Source: Gemmatimonadota bacterium (GTDB taxonomy: Bacteria > Gemmatimonadota > Gemmatimonadetes > Gemmatimonadales > Gemmatimonadaceae). From it: a DNA stretch of 64,000 nt. The notes below the pieces were generated by a model. It saw nothing but the letters and a program-made list of their open reading frames with translations. It searched no databases and was not told the origin of the DNA. The DNA lies in contig JAPLKS010000021.1 in assembly GCA_026387915.1 (NCBI GenBank), positions 17,209 through 81,208 on the forward strand. The letters are read 5' to 3'. Made by a program: the position numbers and the translations under genes. Shown here piece after piece: positions 7,363 to 16,480 of this stretch. How positions within the stretch are numbered: position 1 is the first letter of the stretch; each line of letters begins with the position of its first letter.

Positions 7363-9567
7363 TCAGTGCGGACCCGCTGAGCCGCGTGAACGATTGGTGC
7401 CGCGGATAACATCCACGCGAAGTTCCGTCCAGCCATCCACCTGATAGTATTGCACCCGCACCGTGTGGTGACCCGGTGTGAGAGCGGCGTAATCCACCAT
7501 GGATTCGTGCGGCGTCCAGTGGTCGATGGCAAGCGTGCCGTCGATCCAGACGCGGACGGCGTCGTCGCTGATCACGCGGAGCGTGTGGTCACCCGTCGGT
7601 ACGTCGAGCGTGGTGATGGCCTCGAGTGCCCAGCGTGTGAGCGGGAGCGCTTTGATGGTGGGGCGATACCACTCGAGATCGAGGCGCGTGAGCGATTGCT
7701 CGAGTAGCGGCGCGCCGGTGAGCTGTGCGGCGAATGCATCTGTTTTGGTGCGGGGGTCGGTGGAGTCGGACCAGGCATAGAACTTGGCGCTCCAGTTGGT
7801 GCGCGGCTCGTGGTGCGCAAAGCTGAATCGCTGCACCGTGCCGGCCTTCAGCTTTTCACCGCGCGGGGAGATGGTGGCCGCGCCGGTGTATTCGAGGGTG
7901 AGTTCCCAGTCGTTGGCTGATTCGGGTTTGGGCGTAACGGTGATGGTGTCGCCGATGCTGCCGCTACTCGCTGAGAGCGTTGCCACGCCGCGCCGTGTAA
8001 GGACCATCCAGTTTCCGGCGGGGCCGAGTGTGAGGAGTCGCGGCGAGGGTGCGTGAATGGAGTCGGCGGGCCAGAGTTTGGGGGAGCGCCAGTCGTAGGG
8101 GCCCCACTCGTCCACAATAATGGCGCTGCGTACTCGGCGCGCGTCGGTGCTGACGGGCGCGGCGCGGGTGATGCGCGCGAGCGCGGGCACGCGCGCGGCG
8201 TATGGCGCTGGGATGGTGGGGGTGCACTCTGCGGTAACTGTTCGTGACACCGTGCGGCGCGTGCGCTGGCCGCGTGTGTTGCCAACGGTGTCGAGTGCGG
8301 TCGTGTTCTGTACGCGGAACAGTTCATTGTTGCCGGCGAAGACGTTGTCGGCTATGCGATAGCCGTGGCTCTTGGTGTCGCGCTTTTTAGGATAGCCCCA
8401 GTCGGACGGTTCGATGGAATCGGCCCAGAGGCGAAAGACGATGGTGTCGCCGTCAAAGCGATTGTGGGTGATGGTGTTGAGCTGACCGTGTTCAATGGCG
8501 ACGGCAATGCGATTATCCGAAAAGCAATTTCCGGCGACAATGCTTTCGTAGCTGTAGCCGCCCCAGAGTCCGTGATCGCTGCCGGCAATGCGATTGCCGA
8601 CAAAGATGTTGCGGCTGAAGGTGGCTTCCATACCGTTGGTGGGCGCGTAGCTGAAATCGTTGCCGACAAAAATGTTGTCGTTGACGCCACCCTCGCCGCT
8701 GTCCATGGTGCTTTGCCCGGCCCAAATGAATAGCCCGTCGCCGCCGTGGGTGACGGAATTGTATGCCACCACGTTGCGGAGGCATTGCTCGAACATGAGA
8801 ATGCCCGCGGAGTCTTGGCCGCGGCGGTAGACGCCGTGGCTGTAGCCGCGGACGTCGTAGTCGATGCGGTTGTTGGCGAGGAGGTTGTCGCTCGAGCGGT
8901 AGAGGCCGACGCCCAGTCCCGAGTTGAAGGAGAAGTTGTTGTGGGTCACGCGCAGGTGATTGGTGCGCGTCATCATCAGGCCGTTCATCCCTTGTTCGGC
9001 GCGGACGTTGGTGATGCTGCCGCTGTCGACGTCCGCGAGGTAGATGGCGGCGCCGAAGCGGAGCCATTCGTCTTTTTCGTTGTGATGGAAGGAGAGCCAG
9101 TCGGTAAGGCTTTCGTGCTCAACAAGGGAAAAGAGGCGCGGTTTCCAGTTATAGCTGAGGTCGGTGCCGGTGATGCTGAGTTGGGTGGTGTTGCGAGCCA
9201 CGATGCCGAACTTGAAGCCACGGGCGCGACCGTTGATGAGGCGTATGTGGTCGCCCGCTTCGACGCGGATAGCGGTGGCGAAGGCGGCGTCGGGGTCAGC
9301 CGATTCGGGAGCGCCGACGAGTGTGACGCCGGTGAGGTCGAGGGTGATGTTATGGCCGCGGACGGTAATGAAGGCCGCGTCGGGGGAGGTGCCCGCGGGC
9401 AGGCGGTACGTGCCTGGCGCAACGCGGGTGGAGTGGGTGACCACGAGGCCGACGGAGGGGCGCACGGGGCGCGACTGCGCGGGCAGTTGGTGTACCGGCA
9501 GCGCGTGGACGGCGAACAGCGCGAGGGCGCAGACGAGGGGGCGTCGGGTCATTCTAGCAATCTGCAT
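7363..9567 (-). CDS. Exported right-handed beta-helix protein with C-terminal PA14-like domain
   Basis: A secreted or surface protein of up to 734 aa. A signal peptide (ending L-P-A-Q-S) is followed by many right-handed beta-helix repeats rich in G-N-x-I/F, N-N-R and G-x-x-I-V patterns, roughly residues 50-430, as in NosD and pectate-lyase folds. The C-terminal part, near 590-725, resembles a PA14 domain (T-L-R-V-I-S-D-D-A-V-R-V-W-I-D-G, then H-T-V-R-V-Q-Y-Y). The combination suggests binding or cleavage of a polysaccharide; I cannot identify catalytic residues. An alternative start (M-T-R-R-P) five codons later, at 9552, gives a more typical signal peptide; neither start has a strong ribosome site. 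Confidence 0.85.
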   Translation of the reverse strand: MQIARMTRRPLVCALALFAVHALPVHQLPAQSRPVRPSVGLVVTHSTRVAPGTYRLPAGTSPDAAFITVRGHNITLDLTGVTLVGAPESADPDAAFATAIRVEAGDHIRLINGRARGFKFGIVARNTTQLSITGTDLSYNWKPRLFSLVEHESLTDWLSFHHNEKDEWLRFGAAIYLADVDSGSITNVRAEQGMNGLMMTRTNHLRVTHNNFSFNSGLGVGLYRSSDNLLANNRIDYDVRGYSHGVYRRGQDSAGILMFEQCLRNVVAYNSVTHGGDGLFIWAGQSTMDSGEGGVNDNIFVGNDFSYAPTNGMEATFSRNIFVGNRIAGSDHGLWGGYSYESIVAGNCFSDNRIAVAIEHGQLNTITHNRFDGDTIVFRLWADSIEPSDWGYPKKRDTKSHGYRIADNVFAGNNELFRVQNTTALDTVGNTRGQRTRRTVSRTVTAECTPTIPAPYAARVPALARITRAAPVSTDARRVRSAIIVDEWGPYDWRSPKLWPADSIHAPSPRLLTLGPAGNWMVLTRRGVATLSASSGSIGDTITVTPKPESANDWELTLEYTGAATISPRGEKLKAGTVQRFSFAHHEPRTNWSAKFYAWSDSTDPRTKTDAFAAQLTGAPLLEQSLTRLDLEWYRPTIKALPLTRWALEAITTLDVPTGDHTLRVISDDAVRVWIDGTLAIDHWTPHESMVDYAALTPGHHTVRVQYYQVDGWTELRVDVIRGTNRSRGSAGPH

Positions 9568-9659
9568 CTATTAGAAGGCGCTGACGAGGGCTGCGTCGGG
9601 GGTTACCCGATTCCGTTGGGGCGGGCGCGGGGCGATTTTTCGGGTTCGGAGGATTTCTT

Positions 9660-11801
9660 ATGCCGCTCGATGCTTCGACCCTCGCGCCCAATGCGCGCGA
9701 AGATCTCAGTGCGTTGCTCGCCCCCCGTTCCGTTGCCGTGATTGGTGCCTCGCGCCGCGAGAGCAATATGGGGCGGCAGATTCTGTACAATCTCATCCAT
9801 TATGGATTCACGGGATCAGTGTATCCGGTGAATCCGCACGCGCCTTCCATTTGCTCGGTGAAGGCGTACCCGCACATTGGCGACCTCCCGGAGCGCGCCG
9901 ATCTTGCGGTGATTGTGGTGCCAAAGGAACAGGTACTCACGACCGTTGAGGAATGCGGCGTGGCCAAGGTGAAGGGGCTGATTGTGATTTCGGCTGGCTT
10001 TCGCGAGGTGGGCGGCGAAGGCGTGGGGCGTGAGTCGAAGTTGATGGAGATTGTGCAGCGCTACGGCATGCGGATGATTGGGCCGAACTGCATGGGGGTG
10101 GTGAACGCCGACCCCGCCATTTCGATGAACGCAACCTTTGCGCCGACAATGCCGCCCTTTGGGCACGCGGCCTTTGTGAGTCAGTCGGGGGCACTGGGAT
10201 TGAGTGTGCTCGACTATGCGCGCGAATATGGCATTGGTATTTCACAATTTGTGTCGATTGGCAATAAGCCCGACGTGAGCAGCAACGATCTGCTCGAACG
10301 GTGGGAGACGGATCCGTCGGTGAAGGTGATTTTGATGTACGTGGAGAACTTTGGAAATCCGCGGCACTTTTTGGAGATTGCGTCGCGCATCACCAAGACC
10401 AAGCCAATTATTGTGGTGAAGTCGGGGCGGTCACGCGCGGGCGCGCGGGCGGCTTCGTCGCACACGGGCGCTTTGGCGGCGAACGACACCGCGGTGGACG
10501 CGATGCTCGCGCAGGCAGGCGTGCTGCGGGCGAGTTCGGTGGAAGATCTCTTCGACTTGGCGATGGGCTTTGGGGTGAGTGCGTTGCCGCGTTCGCGTCG
10601 CACGGCGGTGCTCACCAATGCGGGGGGCCCTGGCATTCTCGCAGCGGATGCGATGGAGACGCACGGGCTCGAGTTAGTGGAGCTCTCGCCGGCCACCGTT
10701 GAACGTTTGCGGCCGCTCTTTCCGCCGGAAGCTTCTATTCGCAATCCGCTCGATATGATTGCCTCGGCCACACCGGAAGGGTACAAGGCGGCGCTCACCG
10801 CATTCTTGGCTGATCCGGCGATTGACGCCGTGGTGCCGATCTTTGTGCCGCCCTTTGGCGTGAAGCAAGAAGATGTGTGTGAAGCCATTGTGAGCGCGGC
10901 GGCGGAAGTGCCGAGCAAGCCGATGCTCGCGGTGTTGATGGGACGCGAGGGATTACCGCAGGGGCGCGCCGAGCTGCACGAGGCGGGCATTCCGGCGTAC
11001 ATCTTTCCGGAATCGGCGGCGCGTGCGCTGAATTCGCTCAACCGTCAGCGCGAATGGGCTGAGCGTGCACCGGCGCTGGTGACGGCGCGCACGGTGGACC
11101 GCGCGGCGGCGGAGGTGATTCTTGCGGGAGCGCGTGCGGCACAGCGCGAGCAGCTCACGCAGGTGGAATCGATTGCGCTGTTGCGCGCGTACGGGATGCC
11201 GGTGGCGGAGACGCGCTTTGTGGCGACTGAGGCGGAACTCGGCGCCGCAGGCTCGGCGGTTGGGTATCCGCTTGCGATGAAGCTCGCTTCCTCCGACATC
11301 ACGCACAAAACCGACGTGGGCGGCGTGATGCTCGGCATTGCCGACAGCGCGCAACTCGCCGCTGCGTACACGCGCATGATGACGACGGTGCGGGCCAAGG
11401 CGCCAAAGGCAACGATTGATGGCGTAGTGCTGCAGCGCATGGTGACGGGTGGCTGCGAGACCATTGCCGGTATTGCGCGGGATTCGAACTTCGGCCCGCA
11501 ACTGATGTTTGGTCTGGGCGGCGTGTTCGTAGAGGCGCTGCAGGACGTGGTGTTCCGCATTGCGCCGGTGGATGAAGTACAAGCACTCGATATGATGCAT
11601 GGTATTCGCGGCGCGCGATTGCTCGACGGCGTACGCGGCGCACCGCCGGTGTCGAAGGATGCAATCGCCGAGGTGTTGGTACGGCTTGGCCAAATGGCGA
11701 TGGCACATCCGGAGATTGCAGAGCTCGACATCAATCCGTTGCTCGCATTTCCGGATGGTGCGATTGCGGTGGATGCGCGAGTGCGGGTGACGTTCGGCTG
11801 A
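9660..11801 (+). CDS. Acetate/acyl-CoA synthetase, ADP-forming, fused alpha-beta
   Basis: An NDP-forming acyl-CoA synthetase of 713 aa that interconverts acyl-CoA + ADP + Pi with acid + CoA + ATP. The alpha part comes first: CoA-binding Rossmann domain (V-A-V-I-G-A-S-R-R near 25-33), then ligase-CoA domains with the phospho-His region S-S-H-T-G-A-L-A (H268). The beta part is an ATP-grasp domain from about residue 480 (A-M-K-L-A-S-S-D-I-T-H-K-T-D-V-G-G, ending I-A-E-L-D-I-N-P-L). The fused arrangement and length match the single-chain bacterial and archaeal family. It stands alone on the plus strand. The exact acyl substrate (acetate or branched/aryl acids) cannot be told. Confidence 0.92.
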   Translation: MPLDASTLAPNAREDLSALLAPRSVAVIGASRRESNMGRQILYNLIHYGFTGSVYPVNPHAPSICSVKAYPHIGDLPERADLAVIVVPKEQVLTTVEECGVAKVKGLIVISAGFREVGGEGVGRESKLMEIVQRYGMRMIGPNCMGVVNADPAISMNATFAPTMPPFGHAAFVSQSGALGLSVLDYAREYGIGISQFVSIGNKPDVSSNDLLERWETDPSVKVILMYVENFGNPRHFLEIASRITKTKPIIVVKSGRSRAGARAASSHTGALAANDTAVDAMLAQAGVLRASSVEDLFDLAMGFGVSALPRSRRTAVLTNAGGPGILAADAMETHGLELVELSPATVERLRPLFPPEASIRNPLDMIASATPEGYKAALTAFLADPAIDAVVPIFVPPFGVKQEDVCEAIVSAAAEVPSKPMLAVLMGREGLPQGRAELHEAGIPAYIFPESAARALNSLNRQREWAERAPALVTARTVDRAAAEVILAGARAAQREQLTQVESIALLRAYGMPVAETRFVATEAELGAAGSAVGYPLAMKLASSDITHKTDVGGVMLGIADSAQLAAAYTRMMTTVRAKAPKATIDGVVLQRMVTGGCETIAGIARDSNFGPQLMFGLGGVFVEALQDVVFRIAPVDEVQALDMMHGIRGARLLDGVRGAPPVSKDAIAEVLVRLGQMAMAHPEIAELDINPLLAFPDGAIAVDARVRVTFG

Positions 11802-11871
11802 TTCGCATGGGCGGGCTGGCCGGGGTGACTGGGTAGCGTTTGGGGGAGATTTTCAGCTCGGCGATGCACCG

Positions 11872-11897
11872 CGGCGTGGCATGAACTTGCCACGCCG
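11872..11897 (+). terminator. Hairpin after the acyl-CoA synthetase
   Basis: CGGCGTGGCA and TGCCACGCCG, 10-bp arms with a 6-nt loop, lie 70 nt past the stop. The tail is only TTC, so it is at best a weak intrinsic terminator. The rest of 11802-11973 holds short ATGCG/CGCAT repeats and the arginase promoter region. Confidence 0.45.
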
Positions 11898-11973
11898 TTC
11901 GCATATGCGTGGCATACAGCGCATACAGATTCAACGCCCTTCCCTTCCTCGCGCGCACCGGTAGCGTGCAAGT

Positions 11974-12885
11974 ATGAGCTTCATACGCATTATTGGCGTG
12001 CCGATGGACCTGGGCGCCTCACGCCGCGGCGTGGATATGGGTCCCTTTGCCGTGCGCTATACCGACCTGCGTGAACGGCTCGTGCAGATTGGCCACACGG
12101 TGGATGACATCGGGAACGTTCCGGTGCCCTTTCGGGAAGATGCCGAACGTGGCGCACAGCGCGGTGCTCGGTATTTGGGCGCCATCACGGAAGTCTGCCG
12201 CACGGTAGCGGCTCACACGCAGCAGGCCGTTGCCGAAGGCAAAGTGCCGTTGGTGCTCGGCGGCGATCACGCTTTAGCGGCTGGCTCAGTGGCTGGCGCA
12301 GCGGCTCACTTTGCAGCTTCTAATCAACGAATTGGATTGATCTGGCTCGACGCGCACGGTGATCTGAACACGCCGAGCTCGTCGCGTTCGGGAAATGTGC
12401 ACGGTATGCCGCTGGCGCATTTACTTGGCCATGGCGACAGCGCGCTCGCGTCAGTGGCCGGTGTGCGCCCCGCGGTGCGACCGGAGAATGTGGCGCTCGT
12501 GGGTATTCGCGATCTCGACGAACCGGAGCGCGAGCATATAGACAAATGGAAACTTCGCACCATGACCATGCGCGCAATTGACGAACGCGGCGTGCGGAGC
12601 GTGATGGAAGAAGCCATTGCGGTGGCATCCGACGGGACCGCGGGGATTTGGGTGTCGTTCGACCTGGATTGCGTCGGACCAGAAGCGGCCCCCGGGGTAG
12701 GTACTGCGGTGCCGGGCGGCATGACGTATCGGGAAGCGCATCTCGCCATGGAAATGCTTGCCGATACGAAAAAGATTATTGGCGTGGATCTCGTGGAAGT
12801 GAACCCGGTGCTCGACGAGCACAATCGCACCGCCGCTGTAGGCGCCGAACTACTGCTTAGCGCGCTCGGCAAGCGCATTCTCTGA
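11974..12885 (+). CDS. rocF: Arginase
   Basis: Hydrolyses L-arginine to L-ornithine and urea in the cytoplasm, as a Mn-dependent ureohydrolase. It is 303 aa, the usual arginase length. Metal ligands are visible: H99 in G-G-D-H-A-L, D126/H128/D130 in L-D-A-H-G-D-L-N, and D230/D232 in S-F-D-L-D-C. The substrate-binding S-R-S-G-N-V-H-G motif follows D130, as in true arginases rather than agmatinases. No urease genes are visible nearby. It is separated by only 7 nt from the next gene, an ornithine-cyclodeaminase-like protein, which makes a degradative arginine to ornithine to proline route likely. Confidence 0.94.
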   Translation: MSFIRIIGVPMDLGASRRGVDMGPFAVRYTDLRERLVQIGHTVDDIGNVPVPFREDAERGAQRGARYLGAITEVCRTVAAHTQQAVAEGKVPLVLGGDHALAAGSVAGAAAHFAASNQRIGLIWLDAHGDLNTPSSSRSGNVHGMPLAHLLGHGDSALASVAGVRPAVRPENVALVGIRDLDEPEREHIDKWKLRTMTMRAIDERGVRSVMEEAIAVASDGTAGIWVSFDLDCVGPEAAPGVGTAVPGGMTYREAHLAMEMLADTKKIIGVDLVEVNPVLDEHNRTAAVGAELLLSALGKRIL

Positions 12886-12892
12886 GGACGCC

Positions 12893-14005
12893 ATGAATAC
12901 GCGAACATTGCCGCGCTACATCGTCCCGGACTTCTCGGCGGCGCGCTTCTCCAAAGCACCGCCGGCGCGCACGATTACGTGTGAAGCAGACGGCGTCCTG
13001 CCGGATGACTTTTTTGCTACAACGAATCTGCCCTCGTATGTGAAGGGTGATGACGGCAAGTGGACAATGCCGCAAGAACCGCGAATGGATGGATGCCTCG
13101 TGCGCGCGAGCGGCGGCGGATGGGTCGTGCGCGAAGCGCGGCGCGTGATGCGGGGCGAAGCCGTGGTGGTGGGACGCGCTGAGGATGGGAGCGATGGAGT
13201 CCTCGTACACGCGAATGCCTTTGACTACGGCCACAATGTGGGCGGCGACTTTCATTTTATGTCGAGCCAAGTGTCGCGCGAAAAACCGATTGACTACCGG
13301 TCGCTGGCGCAGATGCTGGTGGAAGAGAAGCGGCGCGGCGGCTACATCAGTTGGGTGGCTGGCCCGGCGCTCGTGCATTCACGCGCGCGCGACAATATGG
13401 TCTGGTTTATTCGCCACGGGTACGTGCAGTCGATGTTAGCCGGCAATGCCGTGGCGGCGCATGACATTGAGGCGGCCGTGGTCGGCACCACACTCGGCAT
13501 GACGAGCACCGGTGCACCAACCGAGGGCGGTCACTCTGCGCATATGCGGGCGATCAATGCCGTGCGGCGCGCCGGATCGATAGCCGCAGCGGTGCGCAGC
13601 GGGCTCGTGGGGAGCGGCATTATGCACGCTCTTGTTATTGAAGAGGTGCCCTTTGTGCTCTGCGGCTCTATTCGCGATGACGGGCCACTCCCCGATGTCA
13701 TCACGGATGCGGTGAAGGCGCAGGACGCTATGCGCGCGCACGCTATCAAAACCACGATGGCGGTGATGGTCGCGACCGCGCTGCATTCAATTGCGGTGGG
13801 CAATATGCTTCCCGCGTACTACGAGGACGCGGAGCGCGGGATTGTGGAGCTGCCCACGATCTGCGTGGATGCGAGCGAGTTTCTCGTGAGCAAGCTCAAG
13901 GATCGCGGCACCCATCAGGCCGTGGGTGTGGTGACAAACGCGCAGGACTTTATGAGTATTCTGCGAACAGCAGTGGAAGAAGAAGTGGAGACCGGCGCGC
14001 GATAG
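12893..14005 (+). CDS. LOR/SDH-type (TIGR00300-like) ornithine cyclodeaminase-like protein
   Basis: 370 aa. It resembles the family formerly called LOR/SDH bifunctional (TIGR00300), whose members include the NAD-dependent archaeal ornithine cyclodeaminase and the C-terminal half of cyanobacterial ArgZ/AgrE, converting ornithine to proline and ammonia. Supporting stretches are D-D-F-F-A-T-T-N near 40, G-G-Y-I-S-W-V-A-G-P-A near 150, L-A-G-N-A-V-A-A-H-D-I-E near 180, and G-H-S-A-H-M-R-A-I-N near 215. The protein starts close to the T-T-N motif, so the roughly 100-residue N-terminal domain of long family members is absent. It follows arginase by 7 nt, which supports ornithine as substrate. The assignment rests on motif recall, not an alignment. 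Confidence 0.75.
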   Translation: MNTRTLPRYIVPDFSAARFSKAPPARTITCEADGVLPDDFFATTNLPSYVKGDDGKWTMPQEPRMDGCLVRASGGGWVVREARRVMRGEAVVVGRAEDGSDGVLVHANAFDYGHNVGGDFHFMSSQVSREKPIDYRSLAQMLVEEKRRGGYISWVAGPALVHSRARDNMVWFIRHGYVQSMLAGNAVAAHDIEAAVVGTTLGMTSTGAPTEGGHSAHMRAINAVRRAGSIAAAVRSGLVGSGIMHALVIEEVPFVLCGSIRDDGPLPDVITDAVKAQDAMRAHAIKTTMAVMVATALHSIAVGNMLPAYYEDAERGIVELPTICVDASEFLVSKLKDRGTHQAVGVVTNAQDFMSILRTAVEEEVETGAR

Positions 14006-14014
14006 CTGGGGTGA

Positions 14015-16090
14015 TTAGCGTGGGATAGTAGGCAGCGTGATGTGCGAGGGATGCGTGGCGTCGTGCACGATGCGCTGGTGCGCGACGACCCAGGTCGAGT
14101 CCGTTTCGTTGTTATGACCGGTATTCAGATTTCGGTCATATTTCGGGAAGAGCGCCGACGATATGCTCACGCGTAGCCGATGACCGGCGGTGAAGACGCG
14201 CGACGTGAACCAGACGTCAATCTCGTACTGCTCCACCTGCCCCGGCGTGAGCGCAACCTCGTGATCGTACCCCTTTCTGAAACGCGCGCGCGCCACGCCA
14301 TCTTGCACGCGCTCGGCGTGGCCGTCCGGAAAAACGTCCAGAAGCATCACGTTCCAGTCGGTGTCTTTGGCGTCGCTCGCGGCCCAGAGTGTGGCAGAGA
14401 GCTGGCCGGTCACCTCGAGGGGTTTCGCGAGCGGCTTTGAGGTAAACACCAGCGCATCGCGCCGCGAGGCATTGAGCGCTGTGAAGTCTTCATTGAGCGA
14501 CGTCTCGAGCTCGCGCGAGTCGATGAGGAATGGCGTCGGCTTGGCGGGATCGTAGGTGAAGGTGTCTGCGGCAGCACCCGTGGGGGGAAGCGTGTCGAGC
14601 ACGCCGTTGCCGGCGCTGGTGTTCGCGCTGCCGTTTGACGAGAGGTACCACTTGGTGGGCACGGCGCGTGCGAGCGGCCACGCGGCTTCTTTGCGCCAGC
14701 TGTTGTCGCCGAAAACGAAAATATCTACCGGCGGTTCGCGGTCGACTCCGTTGTCGCGGCCGAGTAGGTAGTGATCGAACCAGCGGAGCTGGAGGCGGCG
14801 CGTCTCAACGCGTGACTGTGGGCCGAACTCGCCTGCCACGTAGTCGACCCCTTTGTGCGCCCCGGGGCCCATCACAAGCCGGATGAACGGATGGTTCGGC
14901 ACCTGCAGCAGCGCGTTCGTGTAGTCGATGGGGCCGCGCGAGTCGTCGTACCAGCCGGAGATCTGCAGGACTGGGGCTTTCACCTTTGCGATATTTGTAG
15001 TGACGGCGTGTGCGCGCCAGTACGCGTCGAGGGTGGGGTGCGCGAGCCAGCGATCCCAGAGCGGCACTTGGCCGCAGCCGAGTTTTTGCGGCAGGTCGCT
15101 GAGTGGGAGGTGCATCATCGCCGTGCCGATGTCGAGATCGTCGGTGCGCTGCAGGGTGCGCGCGCGCATGAGGCAGGCCCAGGCGACGTTGATGGGCGAG
15201 AAGACCATGTCTTCGTAGGGGACGATACGCCATGGGTCACCGGTCGCAGCGGACGGTGCGAGCGCGGCGAGATGCGGTGGCGTGCTCACGGCGGCGTACC
15301 AAGCGAGGCGTCCTTCGTCGGAGTGGCCGATCATGCCGACCTTGCCGTTGGCGCCCGGAAGTTTGGCGGCCCACTCGACGGCATCGTAGCCATCGCGTAC
15401 GTCGGTGTCGTAGTCGCCGAAGGCTGTGCCGTCGGAGATGTCGCGGCCGCGCACGTGTTGAGCGACGAAGATGTAGCCGCGTGCCGCCCACCAGCGCCCC
15501 GCCGAGTGGAGGATGCGCGTGTATGGTGTGCGTTGCATCACCACGCCAAAGGGACCGGGGCCGACGGGGCGTGCCACGTAACTCACGAGCTTGGCGCCGT
15601 CGCGTGTTTTCATGAACACTGCGGTGTCTTCGGTCACGGCGAAGGTGGAGTCAGAGACGGCGCCGGGCCAAAGGGCGTACTGCTGCTCGACGGTGAACGG
15701 GGTGGAACGGCGCACGAGGCGGAAGCGGCGACCCGCGGCTTTACCGTCGGAGAGCAGCACGCCTGTGAGAGTATCGCCGTGCCACGCGGCGCGCAGGGCA
15801 TTCTTTCCCGCGTCGCTCAGCGTGATCGAATCGTTCTTCGCCACAATGCTGGTGACATCGAGCATCACCTCTCCGGTTCGCCGACGGATGGACCCGGCGA
15901 AGCCGGAATCGTGCCCCGCAAAATGCGCGAAGCCCATTCGGCGCCACCCTTCGAAGCCGTCGCCAGGCGCCGAACCGAGCGCGACGTACGCGTCCCAATC
16001 GCCGGTGAGCGTGTGCGATGCGCATCCGAGTGTTCCGGCGCATGCGAGCACGAGGGCGGCGCATGCGGCGCGATGAAGAGGTGTTTTCAT
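14015..16090 (-). CDS. CocE/NonD family hydrolase, lipoprotein
   Basis: An alpha/beta hydrolase of the X-Pro dipeptidyl-peptidase/cocaine esterase family (S15-like), about 691 aa, acting on esters or peptides in the envelope. The start at 16090 begins a lipoprotein leader (M-K-T-P-L-H-R with lipobox near G-T-L-G-C-A). The nucleophile motif is I-G-H-S-D-E-G near residue 253. The C-terminal jelly-roll-like domain of CocE enzymes is seen in W-N-V-M-L-L-D-V-F-P-D-G and H-R-L-R-V-S-I-S-S. An N-terminal extension of about 190 residues precedes the hydrolase part. It is last in a minus-strand run with two small membrane proteins and an S9 peptidase. The stop converges on the ornithine cyclodeaminase-like gene, 9 nt apart. 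Confidence 0.88.
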   Translation of the reverse strand: MKTPLHRAACAALVLACAGTLGCASHTLTGDWDAYVALGSAPGDGFEGWRRMGFAHFAGHDSGFAGSIRRRTGEVMLDVTSIVAKNDSITLSDAGKNALRAAWHGDTLTGVLLSDGKAAGRRFRLVRRSTPFTVEQQYALWPGAVSDSTFAVTEDTAVFMKTRDGAKLVSYVARPVGPGPFGVVMQRTPYTRILHSAGRWWAARGYIFVAQHVRGRDISDGTAFGDYDTDVRDGYDAVEWAAKLPGANGKVGMIGHSDEGRLAWYAAVSTPPHLAALAPSAATGDPWRIVPYEDMVFSPINVAWACLMRARTLQRTDDLDIGTAMMHLPLSDLPQKLGCGQVPLWDRWLAHPTLDAYWRAHAVTTNIAKVKAPVLQISGWYDDSRGPIDYTNALLQVPNHPFIRLVMGPGAHKGVDYVAGEFGPQSRVETRRLQLRWFDHYLLGRDNGVDREPPVDIFVFGDNSWRKEAAWPLARAVPTKWYLSSNGSANTSAGNGVLDTLPPTGAAADTFTYDPAKPTPFLIDSRELETSLNEDFTALNASRRDALVFTSKPLAKPLEVTGQLSATLWAASDAKDTDWNVMLLDVFPDGHAERVQDGVARARFRKGYDHEVALTPGQVEQYEIDVWFTSRVFTAGHRLRVSISSALFPKYDRNLNTGHNNETDSTWVVAHQRIVHDATHPSHITLPTIPR

Positions 16091-16103
16091 GTGACGACTC
16101 CCG

Positions 16104-16463
16104 TCAACTGATGATCGTACCGAGGGCCACACCGAGCAGACCGAAGAGTGTGGCAAGCATAGCGAGCCAGCCGATGCCGGCGAAGAGGCCACGCACATCG
16201 CGCAGCAGATGATGCGGCGCGTGGTCTGCGCTCGCACGTTTAGTGAGTAGCCGGTCGGTGGTGCCCCAGGCGGCAAGCGCGGCGAGCATCACGCCGGCAG
16301 CGGAGAACACGGGCCACGCCGGGGGACGTCGTACATAGGTGCCGACGGTCACCAAGAGCCCGACCGCGCCAGCGCTGGCCAGCATGCCAGCGCTGGCGTT
16401 TCGCGCCTCGCGTGCGACGAACTGCGCGAGGTTTTCATTTTCGGTTTCGGGCAGTTGTTCCAT
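16104..16463 (-). CDS. Small multi-pass membrane protein, unknown function
   Basis: 119 aa with a short charged N-terminus (M-E-Q-L-P-E-T-E-N-E) and three or four hydrophobic segments: A-S-A-G-A-V-G-L-L-V-T-V near 30, F-S-A-A-G-V-M-L-A-A-L near 60, and W-L-A-M-L-A-T-L-F-G-L-L near 100. No catalytic motif is recognised. It sits 13 nt upstream of the CocE lipoprotein gene and 17 nt downstream of another small membrane protein. All are in one direction, so they are probably cotranscribed. The start at 16463 is the first Met before the first membrane segment; the same frame stays open upstream through the neighbour. Confidence 0.7.
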   Translation of the reverse strand: MEQLPETENENLAQFVAREARNASAGMLASAGAVGLLVTVGTYVRRPPAWPVFSAAGVMLAALAAWGTTDRLLTKRASADHAPHHLLRDVRGLFAGIGWLAMLATLFGLLGVALGTIIS

Positions 16464-16480
16464 GCGGTGCCTCCGTACCG

